7,456 nucleotides of DNA from NCBI GenBank assembly GCA_013290085.1, contig JABCYS010000044.1:1-7456 (forward strand). The letters run 5' to 3'. This document shows, piece after piece, positions 1 through 5,307 of this stretch (the stretch's first letter is position 1; each line of letters opens with the position of its first letter). Source of the DNA: Candidatus Babelota bacterium. Its GTDB lineage: Bacteria > Dependentiae > Babeliae > Babeliales > JABCYS01. The position numbers and the translations under genes are program-made. The notes under the pieces were generated by a model, which saw nothing but the letters and a program-made list of their open reading frames with translations, was not told the origin of the DNA and did no database searches.

Positions 1-20
1 AACTTCTTATGTAAACAAAG

Positions 21-103
21 TTATCCACATTTTTTAGGCACTTATCCACAAAAAAAAGAAAGTTATCCACATTTTTTTGCCACTTATCCACAATTTGTCC
101 ACA
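21..103 (+). promoter_or_regulatory. DnaA-box cluster, candidate replication origin (partial)
   Basis: Four perfect matches to the DnaA box TTATCCACA start at 21, 42, 63 and 84, and a one-mismatch box (TTGTCCACA) starts at 95. All are on the same strand. The first four are exactly 21 bp apart and the last follows after 11 bp, so all lie on about the same face of the helix. The spacers are A/T runs. Five phased boxes in 83 bp is far above chance and is the arrangement of oriC or of a DnaA-controlled promoter. It lies 18 bp beyond the 3' end of the uracil-DNA glycosylase gene. The left edge cuts the region, so any unwinding element or a dnaA gene would be outside. The boxes are seen directly; origin function is inferred. 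Confidence 0.75.
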
Positions 104-104
104 T
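21..104 (+). repeat. Four tandem 21-bp units, each beginning with a DnaA box
   Basis: Units at 21-41, 42-62, 63-83 and 84-104 each begin with TTATCCACA. Units 1 and 3 are nearly identical throughout (box, T-run, then a GGCAC or GCCAC end). Unit 2 has an A-run instead, and unit 4 carries the extra degenerate box. The pattern is that of an array grown by duplication, with selection keeping the box and the spacing. Confidence 0.8.
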
Positions 105-121
105 AGCTGGCACGAACCACC

Positions 122-697
122 CTATGCGCCTATCAGTTCAAGGGCCTTTGCGATGTCGCCTACAAACGTGCCCAGCTGGGTTGCGTTTCTCAAAATATAG
201 GCTGGGTGGTAGGTGGGAAGAATTAGAAGATCGTCCTTGCGCTGCAAAGAGCCCCTGACCTTAGAAATCTTAATGTCAGGTCCCAAAAGTCCTTGCAGGG
301 CGGTGGCGCCGAGGGTGCAGATTATTTTGGGGCGGATGATTTTAATTTGGTTAAAAAGAAACAGACTCATGCAAATGGAACTCTCCAGGGGAGTCGGTGC
401 CCGGTTACCGGGAGGGCGGCATTTAACCACGTTGGCTATATAAACGTCTTTTCGTTCCAGGCCCAATCCCTCAAGCGTCTTGGTAAGGAGTTTTCCCGAC
501 CGGCCGACAAATGGTCGCCCTTGTTGGTCTTCATCCCGACCCGGACCTTCGCCGACAAATAAAAGCTTGGCGTCCGGGTTCCCCTCGCCAAAAACAACAT
601 TCGTGCGTCCCATGGTGCCGAGTGGACATTGGGTACAGTTTTTGTAGGGGGCGTAGAGTTGGTCGAGGAGGGTTTGTTTATATGATTTAGGATCCAT
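122..697 (-). CDS. Uracil-DNA glycosylase, family 4 (4Fe-4S type)
   Basis: This enzyme removes uracil from DNA (from cytosine deamination or dUTP misincorporation) as the first step of base excision repair in the cytoplasm. Numbered from the TTG at 709, motif 1 is GEGPGRDED at 53-61 followed by GRPFVGRSG at 64-72, and motif 2 is HPAYILRN at 168-175. The four iron-sulfur cysteines are C25, C28, C97 (in KCRPPGNR) and C113. All match the thermophile-type family 4 enzymes, and the length is normal. I prefer the ATG at 697 (191 aa) because a purine-rich AAAAAAGG lies 12 nt upstream; the in-frame TTG at 709 (195 aa) directly abuts that sequence, leaving no spacing. It is transcribed alone, divergent from the 899 gene, and ends 18 bp from the DnaA-box array. 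The gene is intact. Confidence 0.93.
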   Translation of the reverse strand: MDPKSYKQTLLDQLYAPYKNCTQCPLGTMGRTNVVFGEGNPDAKLLFVGEGPGRDEDQQGRPFVGRSGKLLTKTLEGLGLERKDVYIANVVKCRPPGNRAPTPLESSICMSLFLFNQIKIIRPKIICTLGATALQGLLGPDIKISKVRGSLQRKDDLLILPTYHPAYILRNATQLGTFVGDIAKALELIGA

Positions 698-739
698 GAA
701 TCTGAGCAACCTTTTTTAGGGAAAGATAAATGTTGCATC

Positions 740-768
740 AGTATAGTGCGTTTGCATGTGCCTGAAAA
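740..768 (-). promoter_or_regulatory. Putative sigma-70-type promoter of the uracil-DNA glycosylase gene
   Basis: On the minus strand, TTTTCA (768-763) is followed after 17 bp by TATACT (745-740). The -10 matches 5 of 6 consensus bases and the -35 matches 4 of 6. Transcription would start near 733, giving a leader of about 36 nt before the ATG at 697. This is a motif match only. Confidence 0.5.
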
Positions 769-806
769 CTAAGAAGAGGAAAGAGGCATTGCTAAAAAAA
801 GGTCCT

Positions 807-835
807 TGTGGCGGCAAAAAAAATCCTATAGATAT
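807..835 (+). promoter_or_regulatory. Possible promoter of the 899 gene
   Basis: TTGTGG (807-812) and TAGATA (830-835) are 17 bp apart on the plus strand. Both are weak matches in an AT-rich stretch where chance matches are common. A start near 842 would leave a leader of about 57 nt. The rest of the 710-898 intergenic region shows no gene or clear hairpin. Confidence 0.25.
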
Positions 836-898
836 TTTATATGGGTTTGGTGGAATAATTAACCTAACCAATTAACAACATTTATATGGGGTAGTTTT

Positions 899-1441
899 AT
901 GAAGAAACTTCTTTCTTTCCCTCTCTTTGCATTAACATTCGGCGCTCATGCCATGGATGGTGACTTATCAACAGTATCATCATCTGCTTTTTCGGGTCGG
1001 GTGAGGTTTGTCTATGGCAAATGGGAGCCCGGCGAAATTGTACGTATAATCGATTATAATGCCACCTCAAGCCGCGAATGCTGCAACATCCAAGGACTTG
1101 TGCAATATTTCAGAGTTCTGTCTGGCAAAAACAGATGTGATTGTGCATGGCTCTATACTCATGGACGATTTAAAGGGATTGTTCAGGCCCTCTATGATAA
1201 GGATGAGGCTGCGTTGGTTCATAATGCAAAAGAACAGTTTGCACAATTACGAGCCCTCTTTAAGGCCAAAAATCCTAACTTACCCACAGATCCCACGATA
1301 GATGCTTTAGAGGAGGCTGCCCTCGGTGGCGCATCTTCAGGAACCGCAACGCACATTACAGAAGCGTCGGCCGTTGAAGCCTTAAATCGGGTAGTAAGCA
1401 GTCTAAGCATTGATGATGTTGCAAAGCTAAAGACGTCTTAA
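899..1441 (+). CDS. Small secreted protein of unknown function
   Basis: I do not recognise a family. The 180-aa product has a clear Sec signal peptide: basic MKK, a hydrophobic core at about 4-15, and a small-x-small end at AHA (16-18) suggesting cleavage before M19. The mature protein has four cysteines in two tight pairs, C61-C62 and C80-x-C82, which could form disulfides in the periplasm or outside, or bind metal. Residues 101-125 look helical and charged. Residues 142-152 are rich in Gly, Ser, Ala and Thr, and the C-terminal 25 residues look helical. The ATG has a GGGG-type purine stretch a few bases upstream. Its TAA overlaps the stop of the convergent C11 peptidase gene. The signal peptide and uninterrupted frame support a real gene; its role is unknown. 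Confidence 0.8.
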   Translation: MKKLLSFPLFALTFGAHAMDGDLSTVSSSAFSGRVRFVYGKWEPGEIVRIIDYNATSSRECCNIQGLVQYFRVLSGKNRCDCAWLYTHGRFKGIVQALYDKDEAALVHNAKEQFAQLRALFKAKNPNLPTDPTIDALEEAALGGASSGTATHITEASAVEALNRVVSSLSIDDVAKLKTS

Positions 1442-2871
1442 GCGGTGAGGAACTGTTTTAAAAATGGATACCAAGCATTGCTGAGGGCAAAAGTAGTTCT
1501 TGGGAACGAACTGTGCATGCGCGTCTCTGGCATATAAATGGTGATGCCTTGGGCATGTGGCCATGATTTTCCTGCACAGTTAGCAACAACAATACCTTTA
1601 ATAAGGTTCATACTTTGTGTCAGTTTTTCTTTGAGTGAGTTACGCAACCATTCTCCTTGGGCGGTGTCAGTAAATCTGAAAAGCTCTAGGTTGCGTAAAA
1701 TATTGCTGAACAGATGATGAAGGTCTTTGTACGACGGTTCATCAAAACTGGTGCACAAGCGACGGTTACAGCTTAAACGCAACGCTTCTTTAACCGTCTG
1801 ATCTTTTTGGATGCGCAGACATTCAAGAAGGAGGAGTGAAACTTCCTGGACCGTTTGTTCAAGTGATGCGAAGTGAGTTAAGTTCATGGCCGACATAGTG
1901 TAATCACTGATAAATGAGTTGTATGCCTGTGCATAACTGTTGGCGATGTGGCGCGCAAAAGATTCGGGATCAAGATCTTGCGTGAGAAACGGACTGAGGA
2001 CTAAGCGATAGTTCCACCCCGTACCTGGTTCAACATCTTCTGAAGCAACAAAATATTCGGCATAATTTTTTAGGATGGATAATGTTGCAAGATCGGCCAT
2101 CAAGCATGCATCGCAACCAACAACGCTCCATTTTGTGCCGTGCATGAACCGTTCATCCATGGCCTTAAAGGCGTACATTAATCCTTGGTTATTAATATAA
2201 CTTTTATAGGCATCGTCAAAACAAATGCCACGCTGTATCTGTTCTTCTTTTTTTTCTTCTTCTAGGCAAGGTAGTGAAAGAAGAGGGTGGTTGGTGTTGC
2301 GATTAATAGTTGGGTTGATGCTAAAGAGTTCAAGTGGGTCTAATGATCGAGAAAGGTAAGGATCGATAGAGCTACCGGTGCCGTGGTCCCACAGAACAAG
2401 GGCATAACGATCGGCAGGAAAGTTCGTGACGCCCCAGTGACAAAAGTTAATTAGGGTTTCGGGATCACCGCTGTTGGATCGTTGTTGGTCTTGGAAGGCG
2501 ACGGTTATTTTATTTTTTTCAATAAAAAATCTTTGTGTTCCATTTTTTCCCGGTTCATCAAGTTGCACTACAATATTAATATTTTCGTTTGAACCAACTT
2601 CAAGCATTTGTCGGATATTGGTTTTTGAAAAAGGATGTAAGTCATTACGTGCGGCTATGTAGACAAAGAATGACCATTTCTTTTTTGCTTGCCTGATAAA
2701 AGGGCTTTTTTTATCAGGCAATTTGATGGCAACACCACGGAATGATGAGTCATCTAATTCGTAAGTATCCTCTGGCAGGTCATTAAATTGCCACGAGCTG
2801 ATTTCTCGAGCAGAAAAATCAGGGGAGAAAAATAATAAGATGAGAAAAGATAGTTTTGATAGCAGCTTCAT
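1438..2871 (-). CDS. Secreted clostripain-family (C11) cysteine peptidase
   Basis: The 477-aa protein is a cysteine peptidase of family C11, clan CD. A signal peptide spans residues 1-20 (MKLLSK, then a hydrophobic LSFLILLFF, ending near SA), so it should act in the cell envelope or outside. The catalytic His is H163 in LVLWDHGTG (158-166). The catalytic Cys is C256 in GCDACLMA (252-259). ASEDVEPGTGWNY (276-288) and the C-terminal GITIYMP (442-448) are further family signatures. Clostripain relatives cleave after basic residues and may be processed autocatalytically; neither can be shown here. AAGGAG lies 5 nt before the ATG and fixes the start. The stop shares the TTAA at 1438-1441 with the convergent 899 gene, with no terminator hairpin between them. 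I found no convincing promoter in 2883-2960. Intact and probably active. Confidence 0.92.
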   Translation of the reverse strand: MKLLSKLSFLILLFFSPDFSAREISSWQFNDLPEDTYELDDSSFRGVAIKLPDKKSPFIRQAKKKWSFFVYIAARNDLHPFSKTNIRQMLEVGSNENINIVVQLDEPGKNGTQRFFIEKNKITVAFQDQQRSNSGDPETLINFCHWGVTNFPADRYALVLWDHGTGSSIDPYLSRSLDPLELFSINPTINRNTNHPLLSLPCLEEEKKEEQIQRGICFDDAYKSYINNQGLMYAFKAMDERFMHGTKWSVVGCDACLMADLATLSILKNYAEYFVASEDVEPGTGWNYRLVLSPFLTQDLDPESFARHIANSYAQAYNSFISDYTMSAMNLTHFASLEQTVQEVSLLLLECLRIQKDQTVKEALRLSCNRRLCTSFDEPSYKDLHHLFSNILRNLELFRFTDTAQGEWLRNSLKEKLTQSMNLIKGIVVANCAGKSWPHAQGITIYMPETRMHSSFPRTTFALSNAWYPFLKQFLTA

Positions 2872-2966
2872 GCGTACTCCTTGTTTTTAGTTAGGGTACT
2901 GTATGCAGGGGGAACTGTTCAATAGTTTTGCATTTTGGGAGGAGTTGTGAATGCTTAGCGCTCGCA

Positions 2967-3111
2967 AACATTTCTCACATATGTTGATTTATCTCTATCC
3001 CCTTTTTTATATTTTTGATTGCGGCATGTTTTTTAAAAAAAGGAAAAAATAATGAAAATACAAAATATAGTTCTGGTAAGTCTGCTGACATTGATATCTA
3101 TCGAATTGTTG
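2967..3111 (+). repeat. Duplicated leader and signal-peptide segment, copy 1
   Basis: This segment matches 3947-4089 through the upstream region and the first 20 codons. Both begin with an identical AACATTTCTCACAT, share TTGATTTATCT, the TATATTTTT element and the TTTTAAAAAA stretch before the ribosome site, and encode MKIQNIVL at the N-terminus (16 of 20 residues identical). The offset between copies is 980 up to the -10 and 978 at the start codon, so only 2 nt of indel separate them. The noncoding part is at least as well conserved as the coding part, which suggests recent duplication or a constrained regulatory region. Confidence 0.85.
2984..3013 (+). promoter_or_regulatory. Promoter of the first LRR gene
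   Basis: TTGATT (2984-2989) and TATATT (3008-3013) are 18 bp apart. The same two hexamers with the same spacing occur before the paralogue (3964-3993), in an otherwise drifting AT-rich leader, which strengthens the call. The start point would be near 3020, giving a leader of about 30 nt with AAAGGA at 3039-3044, 7 nt before the ATG. Confidence 0.5.
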
Positions 3112-3855
3112 GGCGATGGATTGCCTATTGAAAAATCAGTAAGCGATCTGTTTGATCAAGGGAAAGTAGAAGTGAAAGATGGCGTGCTTGATTTATCGCG
3201 AAAAAAACTTACCAGTTTGAAAGGTCTTAAGAACATTGAAGAGCCTGAAAAGGTTCGTGTGCTTAGGCTCTACGGCAATTATTTAGAAAAATTACCGGCA
3301 GGGATATTTGACGACTTTGTTAATCTTGAAAAGTGCTATCTTACCTTCAACAATTTAAAAGAGTTGCCGTTAGGGACATTTAAGCAGCTTAGGAAGCTTG
3401 AGATTCTAAAACTTGATCACAACAAGTTAGGTGCCTTGCCGGCGGGGATATTTGATGACCTTGTTAATCTTCGCCAACTGCATCTTGACTTCAATGAACT
3501 TGAGGCAGTGCCCGACAATCTTTTACTGAGGCTTACTAAGCTTGAATGGCTTTTCCTTGATAACAATAAACTAAAAACACCATTGCCTCCTACACTCTTT
3601 AATGGCCCTGTGCACTTTGAAAGGGTTGCCATTTCAGGCAATCTCCTGGACGAGAAAGAGATGGTTGCCGTTTCAAAGGAATTACGAAGAGCACATCCTA
3701 AAGTTATAGTAACGTTAAATCAAGAGATAGAAGGGATGAAGCCTTTATCTAGACCGGAGAAAAATCAGCATCTTGCACAAAAATCTGCTCACAAGAAAAA
3801 TCATGCGGTTAAAGTTGCCAAGCAGATTACGCAAGAGAAAGTTGCTGTTGCATAA
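3052..3855 (+). CDS. Exported leucine-rich repeat protein (paralogue of the LRR-RING protein)
   Basis: The 267-aa protein begins with an export signal (MKIQ, then a hydrophobic stretch to about residue 20; no lipobox Cys, cleavage site unclear). After a cap-like segment (44-58), LRRs run at 68-91, 92-115, 116-139, 140-163 and 164-188, with a degenerate last unit to about 212. The units are mostly 24 residues with the pattern LxxLxLxxNxL followed by xxLPxGIF. This is the typical extracellular class common in animal receptors, rather than the 20-residue IpaH/SspH class. LRRs form a curved protein-binding surface; the ligand is unknown. The last 30 residues (238-267, starting NQHLAQKS) are lysine-rich and match the tail of the next protein at 21 of 30 positions. 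It has no RING or other catalytic domain. It probably binds a surface or host protein, by inference. It has its own promoter and is followed by a similar gene after 174 bp. Confidence 0.88.
   Translation: MKIQNIVLVSLLTLISIELLGDGLPIEKSVSDLFDQGKVEVKDGVLDLSRKKLTSLKGLKNIEEPEKVRVLRLYGNYLEKLPAGIFDDFVNLEKCYLTFNNLKELPLGTFKQLRKLEILKLDHNKLGALPAGIFDDLVNLRQLHLDFNELEAVPDNLLLRLTKLEWLFLDNNKLKTPLPPTLFNGPVHFERVAISGNLLDEKEMVAVSKELRRAHPKVIVTLNQEIEGMKPLSRPEKNQHLAQKSAHKKNHAVKVAKQITQEKVAVA
3763..3855 (+). repeat. Conserved basic C-terminal tail module, copy 1
   Basis: The final 30 codons and stop align without gaps to 5188-5280, with 21 of 30 residues identical (starts NQHLAQKS, ends QEKVAVA). The tail is rich in Lys, His and Gln. 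The preceding coding parts of the two genes do not align as closely, so the tail is a separately conserved module. It may be a sorting, secretion or anchoring signal. Confidence 0.8.
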
Positions 3856-3946
3856 AAAATTAAATCGCTCAGTATCACAGATATTTTTGAAGTTTTTTAA
3901 AGGAAGCTATTGAGTGGCTTCATTAAATAGCAAGGGATTTTGCGAC

Positions 3947-4089
3947 AACATTTCTCACATCGGTTGATTTATCTATATTTATTTTTTTATATTTTTAAAA
4001 GCGGTAAATATTTTAAAAAAGGGAAAAGAATGAAGATACAAAATATAGTTCTTGCAAGCTTGCTGGCATTACTATCTATTGAATCATTG
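3947..4089 (+). repeat. Duplicated leader and signal-peptide segment, copy 2
   Basis: This is the second copy of the segment at 2967-3111, covering the promoter, leader, ribosome-binding region and the first 20 codons of the LRR-RING gene. The alignment shows that the true start is the ATG at 4030, because sequence upstream of it aligns with noncoding leader in copy 1. Confidence 0.85.
3964..3993 (+). promoter_or_regulatory. Promoter of the LRR-RING gene
   Basis: TTGATT (3964-3969) and TATATT (3988-3993) are separated by 18 bp, identical in sequence and spacing to the pair before the first LRR gene. Start of transcription would be near 4000. A GGGA-containing purine tract at 4019-4024 lies 5 nt before the ATG. 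The two genes are therefore likely to be co-regulated but separately transcribed. Confidence 0.5.
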
Positions 4090-5280
4090 CCGATGGAAAT
4101 AGTGCCTAAATCGATAAGGGATTTACGGCCTGAAGAAAAGCAGATCGTAAATGGAGTGTTGGATTTATCAAACAAAGAACTGACTAGTTTAGAGGGGTTT
4201 GATAGCATTTTTCGCTTTATGCTAAGGGGTAAAGCAAGACTTCAAAAGCTCCGTCTTATTCGCAACCACCTAACTACGCTGCCAGCAGGAATATTCAATG
4301 GCTTTACCAACCTAAGAGAGCTCCATCTTGAAGACAACCAGCTAAGTGCCCTGCCTGTAGGCATATTTAATGGTTTAACCAAGCTTGAAGGGCTTTGGCT
4401 TTACAACAATCCACTAGGCATATTACCTGTAGGCATATTTAATGGTCTAACCAGTCTTCAAAGGCTCTATCTTGAAAACAACCAGCTAAGTGCCCTGCCT
4501 GTAGTTATATTTAATGACCTAACTAGTCTTCAATTCCTCGATCTTTCCAGCAACCAGCTAAACACCTTGCCCTTAGAAATATTCTCTACAGTCTCCAGTC
4601 TTCAACGGCTCGATCTTAACAACAACCCGCTAAGCACTTTGCCTGATGGCATATTTAATAGTCTTGTCAATCTTCAAGCGCTTATGCTTCATGGCAACAG
4701 ATTGTCTCAAGAGCAAGTTAACTTGATAAGGGCACACTTTCGGGGAAGAAATATGGAGACATTAGATTTATCACCTCGAACTATCAATCCAACTCTTCTA
4801 ACACGCGCTGATCTAGCATCAATTACCCTAAAACCAAACCTAACTCCGCAAGAAAGAGCGGCATCTGTGGCGGAGGAAGAAAGGGTGGCATCTCTGACAG
4901 AGAAAGAAAAGACAGCGCCTCTAACAAAGAAAGAAAAGGTAGAACTTGAACAATTGCAAGCGGAACATGAATGCCCTATTTGTTATGGTGAAGCAGGTGG
5001 ACCAATGACAGCAGAAACAACGTATAAAACTAAATGTAAACCAATAGGCCACAAATTTCATGCTGAGCCATGCTTACAAACCTGGATTAGAAACGGACAT
5101 ACCAGCTGCCCCGTCTGCAGGCAAGACCTTTCTGCAGAAATAGCACAGCAGATGCCTGTTGCACAAAATGTAACCAAGCCGCATGAAAATCAGCATCTTG
5201 CACAAAAATCTACTCACAAGAAAAAGCAGAATGCAAAAGTTGCCAAGCGGGCTAAGCAAGAAAAAGTAGCTATTGCATAA
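4030..5280 (+). CDS. Exported LRR protein with C-terminal RING-H2-like domain, putative effector E3 ubiquitin ligase
   Basis: The 416-aa protein has, in order, an export signal (1-20); a cap-like segment (41-60); six perfect 24-residue LRRs (71-214) plus a partial seventh (215-237); a charged linker with three 9-residue repeats (278-304); a RING-like motif (315-363); and the 30-residue basic tail (387-416) shared with the upstream protein. The motif has C315, C318, C336, H341, H344, C348, C360 and C363, with context CPIC, HKFH, CLQTW and CPVCR. Spacing is C-x2-C-x17-C-x4-H-x2-H-x3-C-x11-C-x2-C, close to RING-H2 but one or two residues longer around the central ligands. RING domains recruit ubiquitin-charged E2 enzymes, a system found in eukaryotes, so host-directed activity is likely. 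LRRs would choose the target. A TTG at 3940 would add 30 residues, but the paralogue alignment argues against it. Confidence 0.88.
   Translation: MKIQNIVLASLLALLSIESLPMEIVPKSIRDLRPEEKQIVNGVLDLSNKELTSLEGFDSIFRFMLRGKARLQKLRLIRNHLTTLPAGIFNGFTNLRELHLEDNQLSALPVGIFNGLTKLEGLWLYNNPLGILPVGIFNGLTSLQRLYLENNQLSALPVVIFNDLTSLQFLDLSSNQLNTLPLEIFSTVSSLQRLDLNNNPLSTLPDGIFNSLVNLQALMLHGNRLSQEQVNLIRAHFRGRNMETLDLSPRTINPTLLTRADLASITLKPNLTPQERAASVAEEERVASLTEKEKTAPLTKKEKVELEQLQAEHECPICYGEAGGPMTAETTYKTKCKPIGHKFHAEPCLQTWIRNGHTSCPVCRQDLSAEIAQQMPVAQNVTKPHENQHLAQKSTHKKKQNAKVAKRAKQEKVAIA
4240..4671 (+). repeat. Six 72-bp repeats encoding 24-residue LRRs
   Basis: Codons 71-214 form six in-phase 72-bp units (starts 4240, 4312, 4384, 4456, 4528, 4600). 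Units 2 and 4 share a run of more than 20 identical bases encoding NQLSALPV, and units 2 and 3 share the CCTGTAGGCATATTTAATGG stretch. The closeness at DNA level points to recent unit duplication or gene conversion, so unit number may differ between strains. Confidence 0.85.
4861..4941 (+). repeat. Three 27-bp repeats encoding a charged linker
   Basis: Residues 278-286, 287-295 and 296-304 are three 9-residue units (ASVAEEERV, ASLTEKEKT, APLTKKEKV). They join the LRR block to the RING-like motif and are probably helical and highly charged, perhaps acting as a spacer or short coiled coil. Confidence 0.75.
4972..5118 (+). other. RING-H2-like zinc-binding motif coding segment
   Basis: These codons cover C315 to C363 of the LRR-RING protein. 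Eight Cys/His ligands are present in the RING-H2 order (C-C-C-H-H-C-C-C), with W352 four residues after C348 and the CPVCR ending typical of E3 ligases. The loop between ligands 2 and 3 is 17 residues. The x4 and x3 gaps around the His pair are slightly longer than usual, so zinc binding is likely but E2 recruitment is not certain. Confidence 0.7.
5188..5280 (+). repeat. Conserved basic C-terminal tail module, copy 2
   Basis: The last 30 codons and stop of the LRR-RING gene align gap-free with 3763-3855. It follows directly after the RING-like motif and a short linker, so the tail is kept in the same terminal place although the two proteins differ in central domains. Confidence 0.8.
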
Positions 5281-5307
5281 GAACTTTTTTGCAAGCAGGG
5301 AGAATGA

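Noticed and set aside
21..104. CRISPR array reading of the left-end repeats
   Set aside because: Units are 21 bp with a 9-bp DnaA-box core and A/T spacers, with no spacer-length unique sequences.
213..562. Plus-strand open frames opposite the uracil-DNA glycosylase gene
   Set aside because: They are antisense to a well-supported gene, overlap each other and have no recognisable product.
436..738. Minus-strand open frame of 100 codons overlapping the uracil-DNA glycosylase gene
   Set aside because: It is a shifted frame over the conserved glycosylase motifs, with no domain of its own.
1219..1410. Minus-strand frame of 63 codons opposite the secreted 899 gene
   Set aside because: It is antisense, low complexity, and lacks a ribosome site; the plus-strand frame has a signal peptide.
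3902..3922. GAAGC/GCTTC inverted repeat after the first LRR gene as a terminator
   Set aside because: The stem is only 5 bp with a 9-nt loop and has no T-run behind it.
3940..4029. TTG start at 3940 adding 30 residues to the LRR-RING protein
   Set aside because: This stretch aligns with the noncoding leader of the upstream paralogue, contains the predicted promoter, and the ATG at 4030 has a ribosome site and begins the shared signal peptide.
5276..5302. Bidirectional terminator between the LRR-RING and comEC-like genes
   Set aside because: Only a 5-bp TTGCA/TGCAA pairing around a T-run is visible, too weak to call.
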